Assembly: GCF_022899935.1 (NCBI RefSeq)
Contig: NZ_JALJCJ010000005.1
Span: 372,001 to 436,000 of the forward strand
DNA: 64,000 bases
Reading direction: 5' to 3'
From: Shinella curvata
Lineage (GTDB): Bacteria > Pseudomonadota > Alphaproteobacteria > Rhizobiales > Rhizobiaceae
Below the pieces are notes generated by a model. The model saw only the letters and a list, made by a program, of their open reading frames with translations, was not told the origin of the DNA and did not search any database. The first letter of the stretch is position 1; each line of letters opens with the position of its first letter. This document shows, in pieces, positions 44,026 to 53,826 of this stretch. A program made the translations under genes and the position numbers.

Positions 44026-45336
44026 TCAGACGTAGCGGTTGACCACGTTTTCCAGGAATTCCTGCTTGCCCGAGCGCGGCTTCGGATTAACGCCGTGGTT
44101 CAGCACATAGGCCTCCAGTGCCTCCAGCGACGAGCCACCCGAAAGGACGTTCTTCGCTTCCGGGGACTGCCAGCCGGCATAACGATCCGCGAGCGGGCCG
44201 GACAGGGCCTTGTCCTCGATCATCTTCGCCGCGGCCTTCACGCCGCGCGCGCAGCAATCCATGCCGCCGATGTGACCGATCAGCAGGTCTTCCGGATCGA
44301 TCGACTGGCGGCGCAGCTTCGCATCGAAGTTCGTACCGCCCGTGGTGAAGCCACCGCCGGAAAGAACCTGATAGAAGGCCAGCGCCATTTCCGGCACGTT
44401 GTTGGGGAACTGATCGGTATCCCAGCCGGACTGGTAATCGTTGCGGTTCATGTCGATGGAACCGAAGATGCCGAGCGCATTGGCCAGCGCCAACTCGTGC
44501 TCGAAGGAATGGCCGGCCAGGATCGCATGGCCCTGCTCGATATTGACCTTCACCTCGTTTTCCAGGCCGTACTTCTTGAGGAAGCCGAAGACCGTTGCGA
44601 CGTCATAGTCGTACTGGTGCTTGGTCGGTTCCTGCGGCTTGGGCTCGATCAGGATCGCGCCCTTGAAGCCGATCTTGTGCTTGTATTCAACAACCATGTT
44701 GACGAAGCGGCCGAGCTGGTCGAGCTCCTGGCCGAGATTGGTGTTGAGCAGCGTCTCGTAGCCCTCGCGGCCACCCCACAGCACGTAGTTGTCGCCGCCG
44801 AGGCGGTGCGTGGCGTCCATGCAGGTCTTCACCGTCGCGGCGGCAAAGGCAAAGACGTCGGGATCGGGATTGGTCGCCGCACCGCCCATATAGCGGCGGT
44901 TGGAGAAGAGGTTCGCCGTGCCCCAGAGCAGCTTCACGCCGGTGTCTGCCTGCTTCTTGGCGAAATAGTCGACGATCTCGTTGAGGTTCTTCGTGTTCTC
45001 GACGAAGTCCTTGCCCTCGGGGCGCACATCCGCGTCGTGGAAGCAGTAGAAGGGCACGCCGAGCAGCTGGAAGAATTCGAAGGCGACATCGGCCTTCAAC
45101 TTCGCCGCCTGCATCGAGTCCTCGAACCACGGGCGCTCGAAGGTCTGGCCGCCGAAGGGATCGCCGCCCGGCCAGACGAAGGTGTGCCAATAGGCAACGG
45201 CAAAGCGCAGGTGATCTTCCATGCGTTTTCCCGCGACGATCTCGTCGGGATTGTAGTGGCGGAAGGCCAGCGGATTGGTGCTGTCGGGACCTTCATATTT
45301 GATCTTGGCGATATCGCCGAAAAAGCCGGTAGCCAT
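44026..45336 (-). CDS. xylA: Xylose isomerase
   Basis: The 436-residue enzyme converts D-xylose to D-xylulose. It matches the long class II XylA: HxxFHDAD ([12 protein letters not shown]), [15 protein letters not shown], the metal-site Glu in [18 protein letters not shown] and [21 protein letters not shown] are all present. It is the last gene of the lacI-xylB-xylA operon, 27 bases after xylB, and is followed by a strong terminator. Confidence 0.96.
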   Translation of the reverse strand: MATGFFGDIAKIKYEGPDSTNPLAFRHYNPDEIVAGKRMEDHLRFAVAYWHTFVWPGGDPFGGQTFERPWFEDSMQAAKLKADVAFEFFQLLGVPFYCFHDADVRPEGKDFVENTKNLNEIVDYFAKKQADTGVKLLWGTANLFSNRRYMGGAATNPDPDVFAFAAATVKTCMDATHRLGGDNYVLWGGREGYETLLNTNLGQELDQLGRFVNMVVEYKHKIGFKGAILIEPKPQEPTKHQYDYDVATVFGFLKKYGLENEVKVNIEQGHAILAGHSFEHELALANALGIFGSIDMNRNDYQSGWDTDQFPNNVPEMALAFYQVLSGGGFTTGGTNFDAKLRRQSIDPEDLLIGHIGGMDCCARGVKAAAKMIEDKALSGPLADRYAGWQSPEAKNVLSGGSSLEALEAYVLNHGVNPKPRSGKQEFLENVVNRYV

Positions 45337-45363
45337 GATGTCTCCTCTTGAAATGTTTTAAGG

Positions 45364-46818
45364 TCAGTAGGCGGCGCGGATGGCCGGATAGAGCCGGCGG
45401 TAGCGCTGATAGGCATCCTCATAGGCAGCGCCGAGCGCCGCCTCGGGATCGATGGTCTCGGCCGTTTTGGGTGCCGTGCAGACCGCGACGGGGTCGGCGC
45501 CGGTCGCCGCGATGAGGCCGAGGCGGGCGGCACCGAAAGCCGCGCCGAAATCGCCATCCGCCGGAAGATCGACGGGAAGGCCGAGCGCCGTGGCAATGGA
45601 TTTCAGCCAGTAGCGCGAGCGCGAGCCACCACCGATCGCCGTGACGCGCGAAAGCCTGGTGCCGGCGGATTTCAGGGCTTCGAGGCTGTCGCGGATGGCG
45701 AAGGACACGCCCTCCAGCACGGCCTGGGTCAGCACCACGCGGCTGCTCTCATGGCCAAGCCCGAGGAACGCGCCGCGGATCGCGGCATCATTGTGCGGCG
45801 TGCGCTCGCCGGAGAGATAGGGCAGGAAAGTAATGCCGGAGGGCGCCTGCAGCGTCTCGCCCAGTTCTTTCGTCAGGTCGGCGGCGGAGGCGCCGGTGAC
45901 GCGCGAATGCCAGTTCAGGGCATCGGTCGCGGAGAGAATGACGCCCATCTGGTGCCAGGTGGCGGGCAGTGCGTGGCAGAAGGCATGGACCGCACTTTCC
46001 GGGTTCGGCAGGTAGCTAGCATTGGCGGCAAACAGCACGCCCGACGTGCCGAGCGACACGAAAGCCGCACCCTCGCGCACCGTGCCCATGCCGCAGGCCG
46101 AGGCGGCATTGTCGCCCGCCCCGCCAGCCACGACGACGCCCTCGCCGAGGCCCCACCGAGCAGCAAGCTCAGAACGAAGTATGCCGGCGGCATCCGTGCC
46201 TTCAACCAGCCCCGGCATCTGGCGGTCTTCGAGATCCGTCGCAGCGAGAAGGTCGGCCGACCATTTGCGGGCACCGGTATCGAGCCAGGAGGTGCCGGCG
46301 GAATCCGACATTTCCGACAGATGCTCGCCGGTCAGCCAGACGCGCAAGAAGTCCTTCGGCAGCAGGACCCAGCGGACTTTCGCGAAGACATCCGGCTCGT
46401 TGTTCTTCACCCAGGAAAGTTTCGGCGCGGTAAAGCCGGGAAAGACGATGTTGCCGGTGATCTTGCGGAAGCGCGGATCGGCATCGAGGCTTGCCGCCTC
46501 GCGATGGCTGCGCGTGTCGTTCCACATGATGCAGGGACGCAGCACCTTGTCCTCGGCATCGAGCAGGGTCGCACCATGCATATGGCCGGAAAGACCGATG
46601 CCGCGCACCGCCGCAAGGGCTGCCGGATGGGCGGCGCGCAGGCCGGCAATCGCTTCTTCCGTCGCGCGGATCCAGTCGGCCGGGTCCTGTTCGGACCAGC
46701 CGGCATGCGGGCGCGCGGTGGCGACCTCCTTGCCGGTCGCCGAGCCGATGACATTCTGGTCGCCATCGATGAGCATGGCCTTGACGCCCGACGTGCCCAA
46801 GTCGATCCCGAGATACAT
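45364..46818 (-). CDS. xylB: Xylulokinase
   Basis: The 484-residue FGGY-family kinase phosphorylates D-xylulose. The N-terminal phosphate motif is LGIDLGTSGVKAMLID and the second domain contains GGGSRSRYWLKSIATAL. It lies between the LacI gene (10-base gap) and xylA. Confidence 0.95.
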   Translation of the reverse strand: MYLGIDLGTSGVKAMLIDGDQNVIGSATGKEVATARPHAGWSEQDPADWIRATEEAIAGLRAAHPAALAAVRGIGLSGHMHGATLLDAEDKVLRPCIMWNDTRSHREAASLDADPRFRKITGNIVFPGFTAPKLSWVKNNEPDVFAKVRWVLLPKDFLRVWLTGEHLSEMSDSAGTSWLDTGARKWSADLLAATDLEDRQMPGLVEGTDAAGILRSELAARWGLGEGVVVAGGAGDNAASACGMGTVREGAAFVSLGTSGVLFAANASYLPNPESAVHAFCHALPATWHQMGVILSATDALNWHSRVTGASAADLTKELGETLQAPSGITFLPYLSGERTPHNDAAIRGAFLGLGHESSRVVLTQAVLEGVSFAIRDSLEALKSAGTRLSRVTAIGGGSRSRYWLKSIATALGLPVDLPADGDFGAAFGAARLGLIAATGADPVAVCTAPKTAETIDPEAALGAAYEDAYQRYRRLYPAIRAAY

Positions 46819-46827
46819 GTGGCTCTC

Positions 46828-47868
46828 CTATTCCTCGTCCGGACCAGCCGGCGGAAGGTTGTCCTTGATGAAGATGTCGAGGCGGATGCGCTCCTGCGCG
46901 GCATTGACCGACAGGCCATCCGCCTTGGCGCGCAGCACGCGAATGGCGCTGCGCACCTCGTGGCCGGCATCCTGGTTGAGCACGGCGTCGATGACCCCGC
47001 TTTCAAGCGCGCCACGGGTCTCGCCGGTGAGCTCGTGCACGATCACGCAAAGACCCGTGCCGCGCACCGCGAGCGCCTTCAGCAGGCCACGGTTGCCGGC
47101 GCCGAGATTGTAGATGCCGGCGAGGTCGGGCACGGCCGCGAGGCAATCGGCGATCAGTTTGAAAGACAGGTCCGGATCGTCCTGGCCTTCGAGTACGGGC
47201 AGGATGGCGCGAGCGTTCGGCATGGCAGACATGGCAGCGAGAAAACCTTCGAGGCGCTCTCCATGGTCGCGCACGCGCATCGAGCCGGCGAGCACGGCCA
47301 CCCGCCCCGGCCGATTACCGAGGAAACGGCCCATCAGGCTGCCGGCGGTGCGGCCGGCAGCAATGTTGTCGACACCGATGAAATGATCGCGGCCCGAGCC
47401 AGAGAGGTCGGAGACCAGGGTAACGACCGGAACGCCCGCCTCCCGCGCACGGTCGATCGCGGCAAAAACCTCGAGGGCATCGACAGCAACAGCGGCGATA
47501 CCTGAAACGCCTTCGGCGATGGCTGCATCCATCGCGTCCGCCAGTGCTGCCGCATCGAAAGCCGGAACCGTCACGACGGACAGGCGGGTGCGCTCGATGG
47601 CGGAATGCAGGCCGGCGCGACGCACCTCCGCTTCCAGGCCGCGCATGAAGGGGTTGTCACCCTCGGGCAGAATGAAGACGAGCGGGTAGACACGGCTCTT
47701 CGCGAGGTTGGCCGCCGCGACATCGCGCACATAGCCGAGTGATGCGATCGCCGCCTCGACCTTGGCCTTGGTGACGCCGCGCACACCCGGCCGATCGTTC
47801 AAGACACGATCGACGGTGGCAAGGCTCACGCCCGCTTCCGCAGCAATGTCATGGACTGTGGGTCTCAT
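46828..47868 (-). CDS. LacI-family regulator of the xylose operon
   Basis: The 346-residue protein has the LacI helix-turn-helix (PTVHDIAAEAGVSLATVDRVLN) and an effector domain of the type found in LacI regulators of rhizobial xylose operons. As first gene of lacI-xylB-xylA it probably represses its own operon and is released by xylose. A palindromic operator candidate lies 35-50 bases upstream. Confidence 0.9.
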   Translation of the reverse strand: MRPTVHDIAAEAGVSLATVDRVLNDRPGVRGVTKAKVEAAIASLGYVRDVAAANLAKSRVYPLVFILPEGDNPFMRGLEAEVRRAGLHSAIERTRLSVVTVPAFDAAALADAMDAAIAEGVSGIAAVAVDALEVFAAIDRAREAGVPVVTLVSDLSGSGRDHFIGVDNIAAGRTAGSLMGRFLGNRPGRVAVLAGSMRVRDHGERLEGFLAAMSAMPNARAILPVLEGQDDPDLSFKLIADCLAAVPDLAGIYNLGAGNRGLLKALAVRGTGLCVIVHELTGETRGALESGVIDAVLNQDAGHEVRSAIRVLRAKADGLSVNAAQERIRLDIFIKDNLPPAGPDEE

Positions 47869-47902
47869 CTCTCCTCCGTGCCGAGACCCTTAGAGGAATT
47901 TT

Positions 47903-47918
47903 TGATGTACGTAAATCA
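47903..47918. promoter_or_regulatory. Operator candidate of the xyl operon
   Basis: TGATGTACGTAAATCA is an inverted repeat with central TACGTA and outer TGAT/ATCA, 35 bases upstream of the LacI ATG. The central CG fits LacI-family operators. It shares the TACGTA core with the palindrome at 36975. Confidence 0.6.
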
Positions 47919-47953
47919 GAAATTTGCGGACGCCGTTTCCGGCATGGATTTTC

Positions 47954-49072
47954 TCAGCCGGAGAGGCGTTTGCTGAAGGCGTTTGTGAAGGTGATTTCGC
48001 CAGAAGTTTCATCGGCTTGCGCAAGCGCGACATCCAGAAAACCGTCCGTCACGCGCACCAGTGCGAAACCACCGAGGAAGGCGGCGACGGGCTTGAAGAT
48101 GTCATGGCCCGCGCCGTTGTAGATCATCGGAGTCGGGTGCTCATGGCCATGGAAGATACCGATGACATTGTAGCCCTTGAGCACATCGAGCAGGGCCGCA
48201 CGCTCCGCATCCGTCCACCAATGGGCAGGACCGGCCCCGTGCGGATCGAACGTCTTCGCCGTGGGATCCCAATGCTCGGTGGAGAACTGGTCCCAGCCAT
48301 AGTGCTGGAACAGCACGACGGGGCGACCGTCGGCCGCGGCATCTGCAAGATCCTGCTTCAGCCAGGCAAGGCCGCTGATGGCATGTTTCGTGTCGTCGCC
48401 GCCGAAGCGCTGGAGCTGCACGAGATGCAGGCCGCCCCAGTCCCAGGAATAATTGTCGGAATCGATATCGTAATTTCCTGCCGGCACGGGCGCCTTGTAG
48501 AACACGGTGGAGCGATGATTCAGCTCGACATAGTCGCGCAGTTCGCGCCGGTACCAGTCGATATGCGGCGCGACGCCGTCCTGGTCGAGATCGTGATTGC
48601 CGAGGCCGTTATAGACGGGATAGTGCACGCGGTCGGGCCCTGTGCCCTGCTGGTAACGGCTGGCGAATTGCTGCAGCTGCCGCCCCTCCCCCGGCACCTT
48701 CACCTGCCCGCCGCCATCATCCGTCATGTCGCCGCCGAGCACGAGGCCGAGCGGCGGCGCAATCTGCGTGCCGGCACTGGCGAGACCCGATGGCTTGCCG
48801 CCGATCGCGACCGGCCAGGTGAGATCGCCGACCGAATTCAGCGCCGCCACATGCCGCAGCAGCGCCGCATCCGTCTTGCCCTCTGCCGCGCAGTTCGGGC
48901 TCAGGCTATCGGCCGAGACGAGGCAGGCATGCACGTCGCAGGAGAACAGGAAGGTCGCATCCGTCATGGGACGCGCGCCTTGCGCGATCGCCGAAAGCCG
49001 CGGCAAAGCGAATGACAGGCCGAGGCCACCCGCTCCGATAAGAAAATGGCGGCGCGCGGGACGGAAGGGCAT
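47954..49072 (-). CDS. Tat-exported metallophosphoesterase
   Basis: The 372-residue protein begins MPFRPARRHFLIGAGGLGLSF, a twin-arginine signal (ARRHFL). Calcineurin-like phosphoesterase motifs follow: FSCDVHACL (D-x-H), GGDMTDDG, GLGNHDLD, QHYGWD and FHGHEH. It is therefore a secreted dinuclear-metal hydrolase, of unknown phosphoester substrate. The ATG at 49072 has GGAG 8 bases upstream; longer readings are not supported. Confidence 0.85.
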   Translation of the reverse strand: MPFRPARRHFLIGAGGLGLSFALPRLSAIAQGARPMTDATFLFSCDVHACLVSADSLSPNCAAEGKTDAALLRHVAALNSVGDLTWPVAIGGKPSGLASAGTQIAPPLGLVLGGDMTDDGGGQVKVPGEGRQLQQFASRYQQGTGPDRVHYPVYNGLGNHDLDQDGVAPHIDWYRRELRDYVELNHRSTVFYKAPVPAGNYDIDSDNYSWDWGGLHLVQLQRFGGDDTKHAISGLAWLKQDLADAAADGRPVVLFQHYGWDQFSTEHWDPTAKTFDPHGAGPAHWWTDAERAALLDVLKGYNVIGIFHGHEHPTPMIYNGAGHDIFKPVAAFLGGFALVRVTDGFLDVALAQADETSGEITFTNAFSKRLSG

Positions 49073-49190
49073 GCGGACGCTCCGATGAAAAGAACAGAGG
49101 ACCACATTCTGAATCAGGATGACGCCGAGGTACAGCGCCGCTTGAGGGGTGAGGGTGGACTTGCTACCAAAATGGTGACGGAGGCCCCCG

Positions 49191-50069
49191 ATGAAACTCA
49201 CCTATCACACGCTTGACGTCTTCACCCGGACCCGCTTCGGCGGCAATCCGCTGGCCGTGGTGCTCGATGCGGATCGCCTGACGGACGCAGAGATGCAGAC
49301 CATCGCCCGCGAATTCAATTACTCCGAAACGACCTTCGTGCTGCGCCCGAAGAACGAGGCCCACACGGCCCACGTGCGCATCTTCACGCCAACCGTCGAA
49401 GTGCCCTTCGCCGGCCATCCCAATGTCGGCACGGCCTATGCATTGGCGCTGGCCGACGATGCGGCGGAGGAGTTCGTCTTCGAGGAGGCAGCCGGTCTCG
49501 TGCGGGCGAAAATCCTGCGGATCGATGGCGAGGTCGACGCGGTGCAATTGACCGCGCCGCAGCCGCTGAGCATCGGAAAAACCTTCACGCCGGCCAGCGT
49601 CGCGGCCTGCCTGTCGCTTGATGAGGCGGATATCGCGCTTGCCGCACACCAGCCCTGCATCGCCTCCGTCGGCCTCGGCTTCATCGTCGTGGAGATCGCG
49701 ACACGCGATGCCCTGCGGCGTGCCAAGGCGGACATGGCGGCCTTCTCCGCCATCCTGCCGACGGACCATGCCGACGCGATCTATCTCTATTGCCGGGACC
49801 TGTCGGAGGAGGATGGCGTAGTGGATTTCACAGCCCGCATGTTCGCGCCCTTCGATGGCCTGCCGGAAGACCCGGCGACGGGAAGCGCCACGGCGGCGAC
49901 CTGCGCGCTGATGACCAAACTGGCAGGCCGCGCCCCGCGCCGCTTCGCGGTGGCGCAGGGCATCGATATGGGGCGGCCGAGCCTGCTCGCCGTCGAGGTC
50001 GATGCCGATGGCACGGTACGCATCGGCGGCGCCTGCGTGCCCGTCATGAGTGGCACGATTAGCGTCTGA
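49191..50069 (+). CDS. PhzF-family isomerase
   Basis: The 292-residue protein has the PhzF/diaminopimelate-epimerase-like fold with the catalytic Glu in NYSETTFVL, the GHPNVGTAYAL loop and DPATGSATAA near the C-terminus. PhzF isomerises a phenazine precursor; most homologues outside phenazine clusters have no known substrate, and no phz genes are nearby. The ATG at 49191 has CGGAGG upstream. Its stop abuts that of the convergent emrB-like gene. Confidence 0.9.
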   Translation: MKLTYHTLDVFTRTRFGGNPLAVVLDADRLTDAEMQTIAREFNYSETTFVLRPKNEAHTAHVRIFTPTVEVPFAGHPNVGTAYALALADDAAEEFVFEEAAGLVRAKILRIDGEVDAVQLTAPQPLSIGKTFTPASVAACLSLDEADIALAAHQPCIASVGLGFIVVEIATRDALRRAKADMAAFSAILPTDHADAIYLYCRDLSEEDGVVDFTARMFAPFDGLPEDPATGSATAATCALMTKLAGRAPRRFAVAQGIDMGRPSLLAVEVDADGTVRIGGACVPVMSGTISV

Positions 50070-51662
50070 TCAGTGGCCTCCGCCGCCGCCAACGGCCGCC
50101 TGCGGCTTGCGGATCGCCAGCGCGCAGACGACGAGCGTTGCAAACAAGCCTGTCAGCAGCAGGAAGATATCGATGAAGGAGAGGATGTAGGCCTGCTGCT
50201 GCACCATGCCGGCCATCTTCTTTATCGCGATCGTCGGCCCGTCGAGGCCATGGGCGGTGAAGTTTGCAGCCATATTGTTGAGCTGCTCGACTGCCTCGGG
50301 ATTGCCCCACTGAACATGCTCGGACAGGCGCAGATAGTGTTCCTGCGTGCGCTGGGTGAGGATCGTGTTGATGACCGCCAGACCCACCGCACCGCCGAGG
50401 TTGCGCGTCAGATTGAAGAGGCCGGACGCGTTTCGGATTCGATCGGGCGGCAGCGTGCCGAGCGCCACGTTATTGATCGGCACCATGCAGATCATCAGCG
50501 AGACGCCGCGCAGGATCTGCGGCACCAGCAATTCGTAAAAATCCCAGTCGGCCGTCATCTGCGTCATCGACCATGTGCCGAGCGCGAAACCGCCGAAACC
50601 CATCATCATCATGACGCGCGGATCGAGTCTGGACGACATCATGCCGGCAATCGGCGCCGTCAGGAACATGGCGAGACCCGAAACGAACATGGTCTCGCCG
50701 ATCATCAGTGAATCGTAGCCACGGATGCGGGCGAGATAGAGCGGGTAGAGATAGGTGAGGCCATAGAGACCGATGCCCATCACGAAGGAGAAGATCGAGC
50801 CGAAGGCGAAATTCCGGTTGGCGAAGGCACGCAGGTCCACAACGGGGAACGGCACCTTGAAGGCCCGCCAGAAGAACACGGTCGCGCCGATGACCACCGC
50901 GACGGAACCGAGCACGATATGCTCGTCGCTGAACCAGTCCTTGTTGTTGCCTTCTTCCAGCACGTATTCCAGCGAGCCGAGGAAGACCGCCATCGATATG
51001 AGGCCCCACCAGTCGAAACGCTTGATCAAATTGAACTCCGGCTTGTCGAAATCGATCAGATTGAAGGTCAGGACCGTAACGATGATGCCGGGGATGATGT
51101 TGACGAGGAACAGCCAGTGCCAGGAGAAGGCATGGCTGAGATAGCCGCCGACGGTCGGACCGATGGTCGGCGCCAGCGTCGCGACGAGGCCGATCATCGG
51201 TGAGACCACGGAGCGCTTGGAGGGCGGGAAGATGGTGAAGGCCGCCGCGAAGACGGAGGGGATCATGCCGCCGCCGATGAAGCCCTGGATGGCGCGGTAG
51301 ACGATCATCTGGTCGATATTCGTCGCGGTCGCGGCAAGCGCGCTGGCCAGGGTGAAGCCTGCGGCGGAGAAGCTGAACAGGATACGCGTCGAGACGATCC
51401 GCGCCAGCGTGCCCGACAGCGGGATCATGATCACTTCGGCGATCAGATAGGAGGTCTGCACCCAGGCGATCTCGTCCGCGCCGGCGCCGAGGCCGGCCTG
51501 GATTTCCGAAAGCGAGGCGGAGACGATCTGGATATCGAGGATCGACATGAACATGCCGAAGACCATCGCGAAGAAGGCGATGACACGGCGGACGGGAACT
51601 TTGTCGGCCTGGACAGGCGCGGCTATCAAGCCACCTGCCGTCGGTTGAGCGGTCGCGGCCAT
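50070..51662 (-). CDS. emrB: DHA2-family multidrug efflux MFS transporter (EmrB-like)
   Basis: The 530-residue transporter has about 14 membrane helices and the DHA2 pattern: ILDIQIVSASLSEIQAGLG in helix 1-2, WVQTSYLIAEVIMIPLSGTLA, and motif C-like GLVATLAPTIGPTVGGYLS. It probably works with the EmrA-like membrane fusion protein encoded just upstream (83-base gap) to export hydrophobic drugs or plant-derived compounds. Symbols are by similarity to EmrAB/RmrAB. Confidence 0.92.
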   Translation of the reverse strand: MAATAQPTAGGLIAAPVQADKVPVRRVIAFFAMVFGMFMSILDIQIVSASLSEIQAGLGAGADEIAWVQTSYLIAEVIMIPLSGTLARIVSTRILFSFSAAGFTLASALAATATNIDQMIVYRAIQGFIGGGMIPSVFAAAFTIFPPSKRSVVSPMIGLVATLAPTIGPTVGGYLSHAFSWHWLFLVNIIPGIIVTVLTFNLIDFDKPEFNLIKRFDWWGLISMAVFLGSLEYVLEEGNNKDWFSDEHIVLGSVAVVIGATVFFWRAFKVPFPVVDLRAFANRNFAFGSIFSFVMGIGLYGLTYLYPLYLARIRGYDSLMIGETMFVSGLAMFLTAPIAGMMSSRLDPRVMMMMGFGGFALGTWSMTQMTADWDFYELLVPQILRGVSLMICMVPINNVALGTLPPDRIRNASGLFNLTRNLGGAVGLAVINTILTQRTQEHYLRLSEHVQWGNPEAVEQLNNMAANFTAHGLDGPTIAIKKMAGMVQQQAYILSFIDIFLLLTGLFATLVVCALAIRKPQAAVGGGGGH

Positions 51663-51745
51663 GGCCCGCGTTCCTTTGCTGGAAGCATTGCAGCCAGGCA
51701 ATGACGCCCGGCCGCGGGATGCAGTCAAAACGATCCGTCAGATAT

Positions 51746-52957
51746 CTACTCGGCCTTGGCGGCCACCGCCGTGCCGTCCGGCGCCGTGCGGCTATCGACA
51801 TCGACGACGACACTGAGGCCGGCACGCAGCTTGCCGGTATCGAGCACATCCTTGGGAAGGGCGATGCGAACCGGCACACGCTGCGTGACCTTGGTGAAGT
51901 TGCCCGTGGCGTTTTCCGCCGGCAGCAGCGAGAAGACCGAGCCGGAGGCCGGCGCGATGGACTCGACCGTGCCAAGGATATCGTCGTCCTCGTAGGCATC
52001 GACATGCAGGTGCACCTTCGAGCCGGGCACGAGATGCGCGATCTGCGTTTCCTTGAAGTTCGCCTCGATATAGAGGTCCTTCACCGGAACGAGCGCTGCA
52101 AGGCGTCCGCCGGCCGAAACGAGATCGCCGACCTGGACGGAAATATTGCCGACGACACCGTCATAGGGCGCCTTCAGCACGGTGAAGCCGAGATCGCGGA
52201 CCGCCTTGTCGCGGGCGAGTTCCAGCGTGCGGATGCCGCTGTCTGATTCGGCGCGCTGCGCCTGAAGCACCGCGATGCTCGCCTTGGCGGAAACGATATT
52301 GGCATCCGCGCCGACGAGATTGGCCTTGGCCTGGTCGAGCGCAACCGTGGCGCTGTCGAGCGAGGCGGTCGTGCCCACTTCCTTTGCCGCCAGTTCCTTG
52401 GCGCGCCTTTCCGCGACCTGGGCGCCGCTCAGCGCCGCCTGGTAGGCGGTCTTCTGCGCCTCGGCCTGGGCAAGGCTTGCCTTGGCGCCGTCGATCTGCG
52501 CGTCGATGCGGTGAAGAGCAAGCTTCTGCGTGGCGATCTGGGCTTCCGCCTGCTCGCGGGCAAGCACGTAGTCGCCATCATCGAGCGTGACCAGCGGATC
52601 ACCGGCCTTAACCGCTTGGTTGGCAACGACATTCACTGCCGCGACATAGCCAGAAACCTTCGGCGAGATGGAGGCGATGTCGCCTTCGATATAGGCGTCG
52701 TCCGTCGAGATCATGAAGCGGCCATGCGTCCACCACTGGTAGCCATACCAGCCGGCAGCGGAAAGCAGCGCCAGGCCGACGACCGGCAGCATGAAGCGGC
52801 GGCCACCCTTCTTCTTTTCGGGCTCGGATACGGCAGCGGCGGGCGCGGCCGCCTCGGCGGTCGTCGCCGGCTTTGCCTCTGACGTCTCAGCCTGGAAATC
52901 GTCGTTGACCGGGCGAACCTTCGCCGTGCCGGCACCATGGGAAGTCGACATGCGCAT
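51746..52957 (-). CDS. emrA: EmrA/HlyD-family membrane fusion protein
   Basis: The protein of 403 residues has a low-complexity N-terminus, one membrane helix (about 55-78), then the lipoyl-barrel half-motifs (SGYVAAVNVVANQAVKAGDPLVTLDDGDY and VLKAPYDGVVGNISVQVGDLVSAGG) around a long alpha-hairpin rich in Ala, Gln and Glu. It links the MFS pump to an outer-membrane channel. The start is ATG 52957 or 52951. It is divergent from the TetR gene with two operators between. Confidence 0.92.
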   Translation of the reverse strand: MRMSTSHGAGTAKVRPVNDDFQAETSEAKPATTAEAAAPAAAVSEPEKKKGGRRFMLPVVGLALLSAAGWYGYQWWTHGRFMISTDDAYIEGDIASISPKVSGYVAAVNVVANQAVKAGDPLVTLDDGDYVLAREQAEAQIATQKLALHRIDAQIDGAKASLAQAEAQKTAYQAALSGAQVAERRAKELAAKEVGTTASLDSATVALDQAKANLVGADANIVSAKASIAVLQAQRAESDSGIRTLELARDKAVRDLGFTVLKAPYDGVVGNISVQVGDLVSAGGRLAALVPVKDLYIEANFKETQIAHLVPGSKVHLHVDAYEDDDILGTVESIAPASGSVFSLLPAENATGNFTKVTQRVPVRIALPKDVLDTGKLRAGLSVVVDVDSRTAPDGTAVAAKAE

Positions 52958-52986
52958 GCCACCATTCTCTGGGGTAGAATTGAACT

Positions 52987-53058
52987 GAACCGTTCGGTTC
53001 GATTTGACATAGACCTCTTTATCCCGCATATCAAGTGAAATCGAACCGCTCGGTTCGA
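52987..53058. promoter_or_regulatory. Divergent promoters with two TetR operators
   Basis: GAACCGTTCGGTTC (52987-53000) and TCGAACCGCTCGGTTCGA (53041-53058) are palindromes with the same GAACCG/CGGTTC arms, 54 bases apart start to start. Between them are overlapping promoters: plus strand TTGACA (53004) with CATATC (53027) at 17 bases, and minus strand TTGATA (53034) with TATGTC (53011) at 17 bases. The arrangement fits a TetR repressor that shuts off both the efflux operon and itself. Confidence 0.85.
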
Positions 53059-53095
53059 AATAGTTCACATCAAGATATCAGGCTCGGAAAGGCAG

Positions 53096-53752
53096 ATGGA
53101 CATCATCGACGACAGATCGGCCGCTCCGCAGACGGGTCGCCGCGTGGCGGGAGAAGACCCCGCCAAGCGCGAGCAGATCCTAGACGGAGCCAAGCGCGTG
53201 TTCATGGAGCAAGGCTTCGAAGCCGCCAGCATGAACGACATCACGCGCGCCGCCGGCGTCTCGAAAGGCACGATCTACGTCTACTTCGAGAACAAAGAGG
53301 ATCTGTTCGGCGACATGATCGAGCGCGAGCGTCGCCGGATTACCGAGACGATCCGTCATGCGCTCGACGGCGGCCAGCCGCTTGACCAGGCACTCAGGGA
53401 ATTCGGCATGCTGTTTGCCGCGCATATGACGGCCGACCACACGATTCGCGCCATGCGCATGGTGATTGCCGCCAACCACCGCCTGCCATCGCTCTGTAGC
53501 CGTTTTTTCTCCACATCGTCGATCAACCCGGTTTCGGTGTTGCAGGACTATCTCGACCGGCAGGTCGCAGCCGGGATTCTTGCCTGCGACGACACCACGC
53601 ATGCCGCCAAGCAGTTCATCGAACTCACGACCGTCGGCCTCTTCAAGCCACGCATCTTCGGCGCAATGGAAGAGGTGCCGGCCACAGCGGTGATAGAGAA
53701 GAACGTGACCTCGGCGATCCGCCTCTTCCTTGCGGCATACGGCGCAAAATAG
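53096..53752 (+). CDS. TetR-family repressor of the efflux operon
   Basis: The 218-residue protein has a TetR helix-turn-helix ([44 protein letters not shown], about residues 25-68) and an all-helical ligand domain. It is divergent from emrAB-like genes, as in the EmrR/RmrR systems of Ensifer and Rhizobium. The ATG at 53096 follows AAGG closely. Confidence 0.92.
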   Translation: MDIIDDRSAAPQTGRRVAGEDPAKREQILDGAKRVFMEQGFEAASMNDITRAAGVSKGTIYVYFENKEDLFGDMIERERRRITETIRHALDGGQPLDQALREFGMLFAAHMTADHTIRAMRMVIAANHRLPSLCSRFFSTSSINPVSVLQDYLDRQVAAGILACDDTTHAAKQFIELTTVGLFKPRIFGAMEEVPATAVIEKNVTSAIRLFLAAYGAK

Positions 53753-53826
53753 ACGCGCAACCAAGATCAAGTGACGGGCCTTGAAGGGCGCCATAAGATG
53801 GCTGTCCATGAGGAGCGACCGAGACC

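Noticed and set aside
45751-47505. A 584-residue plus-strand frame opposite xylB and lacI
   Set aside because: Shadow frame; xylB and lacI are certain.
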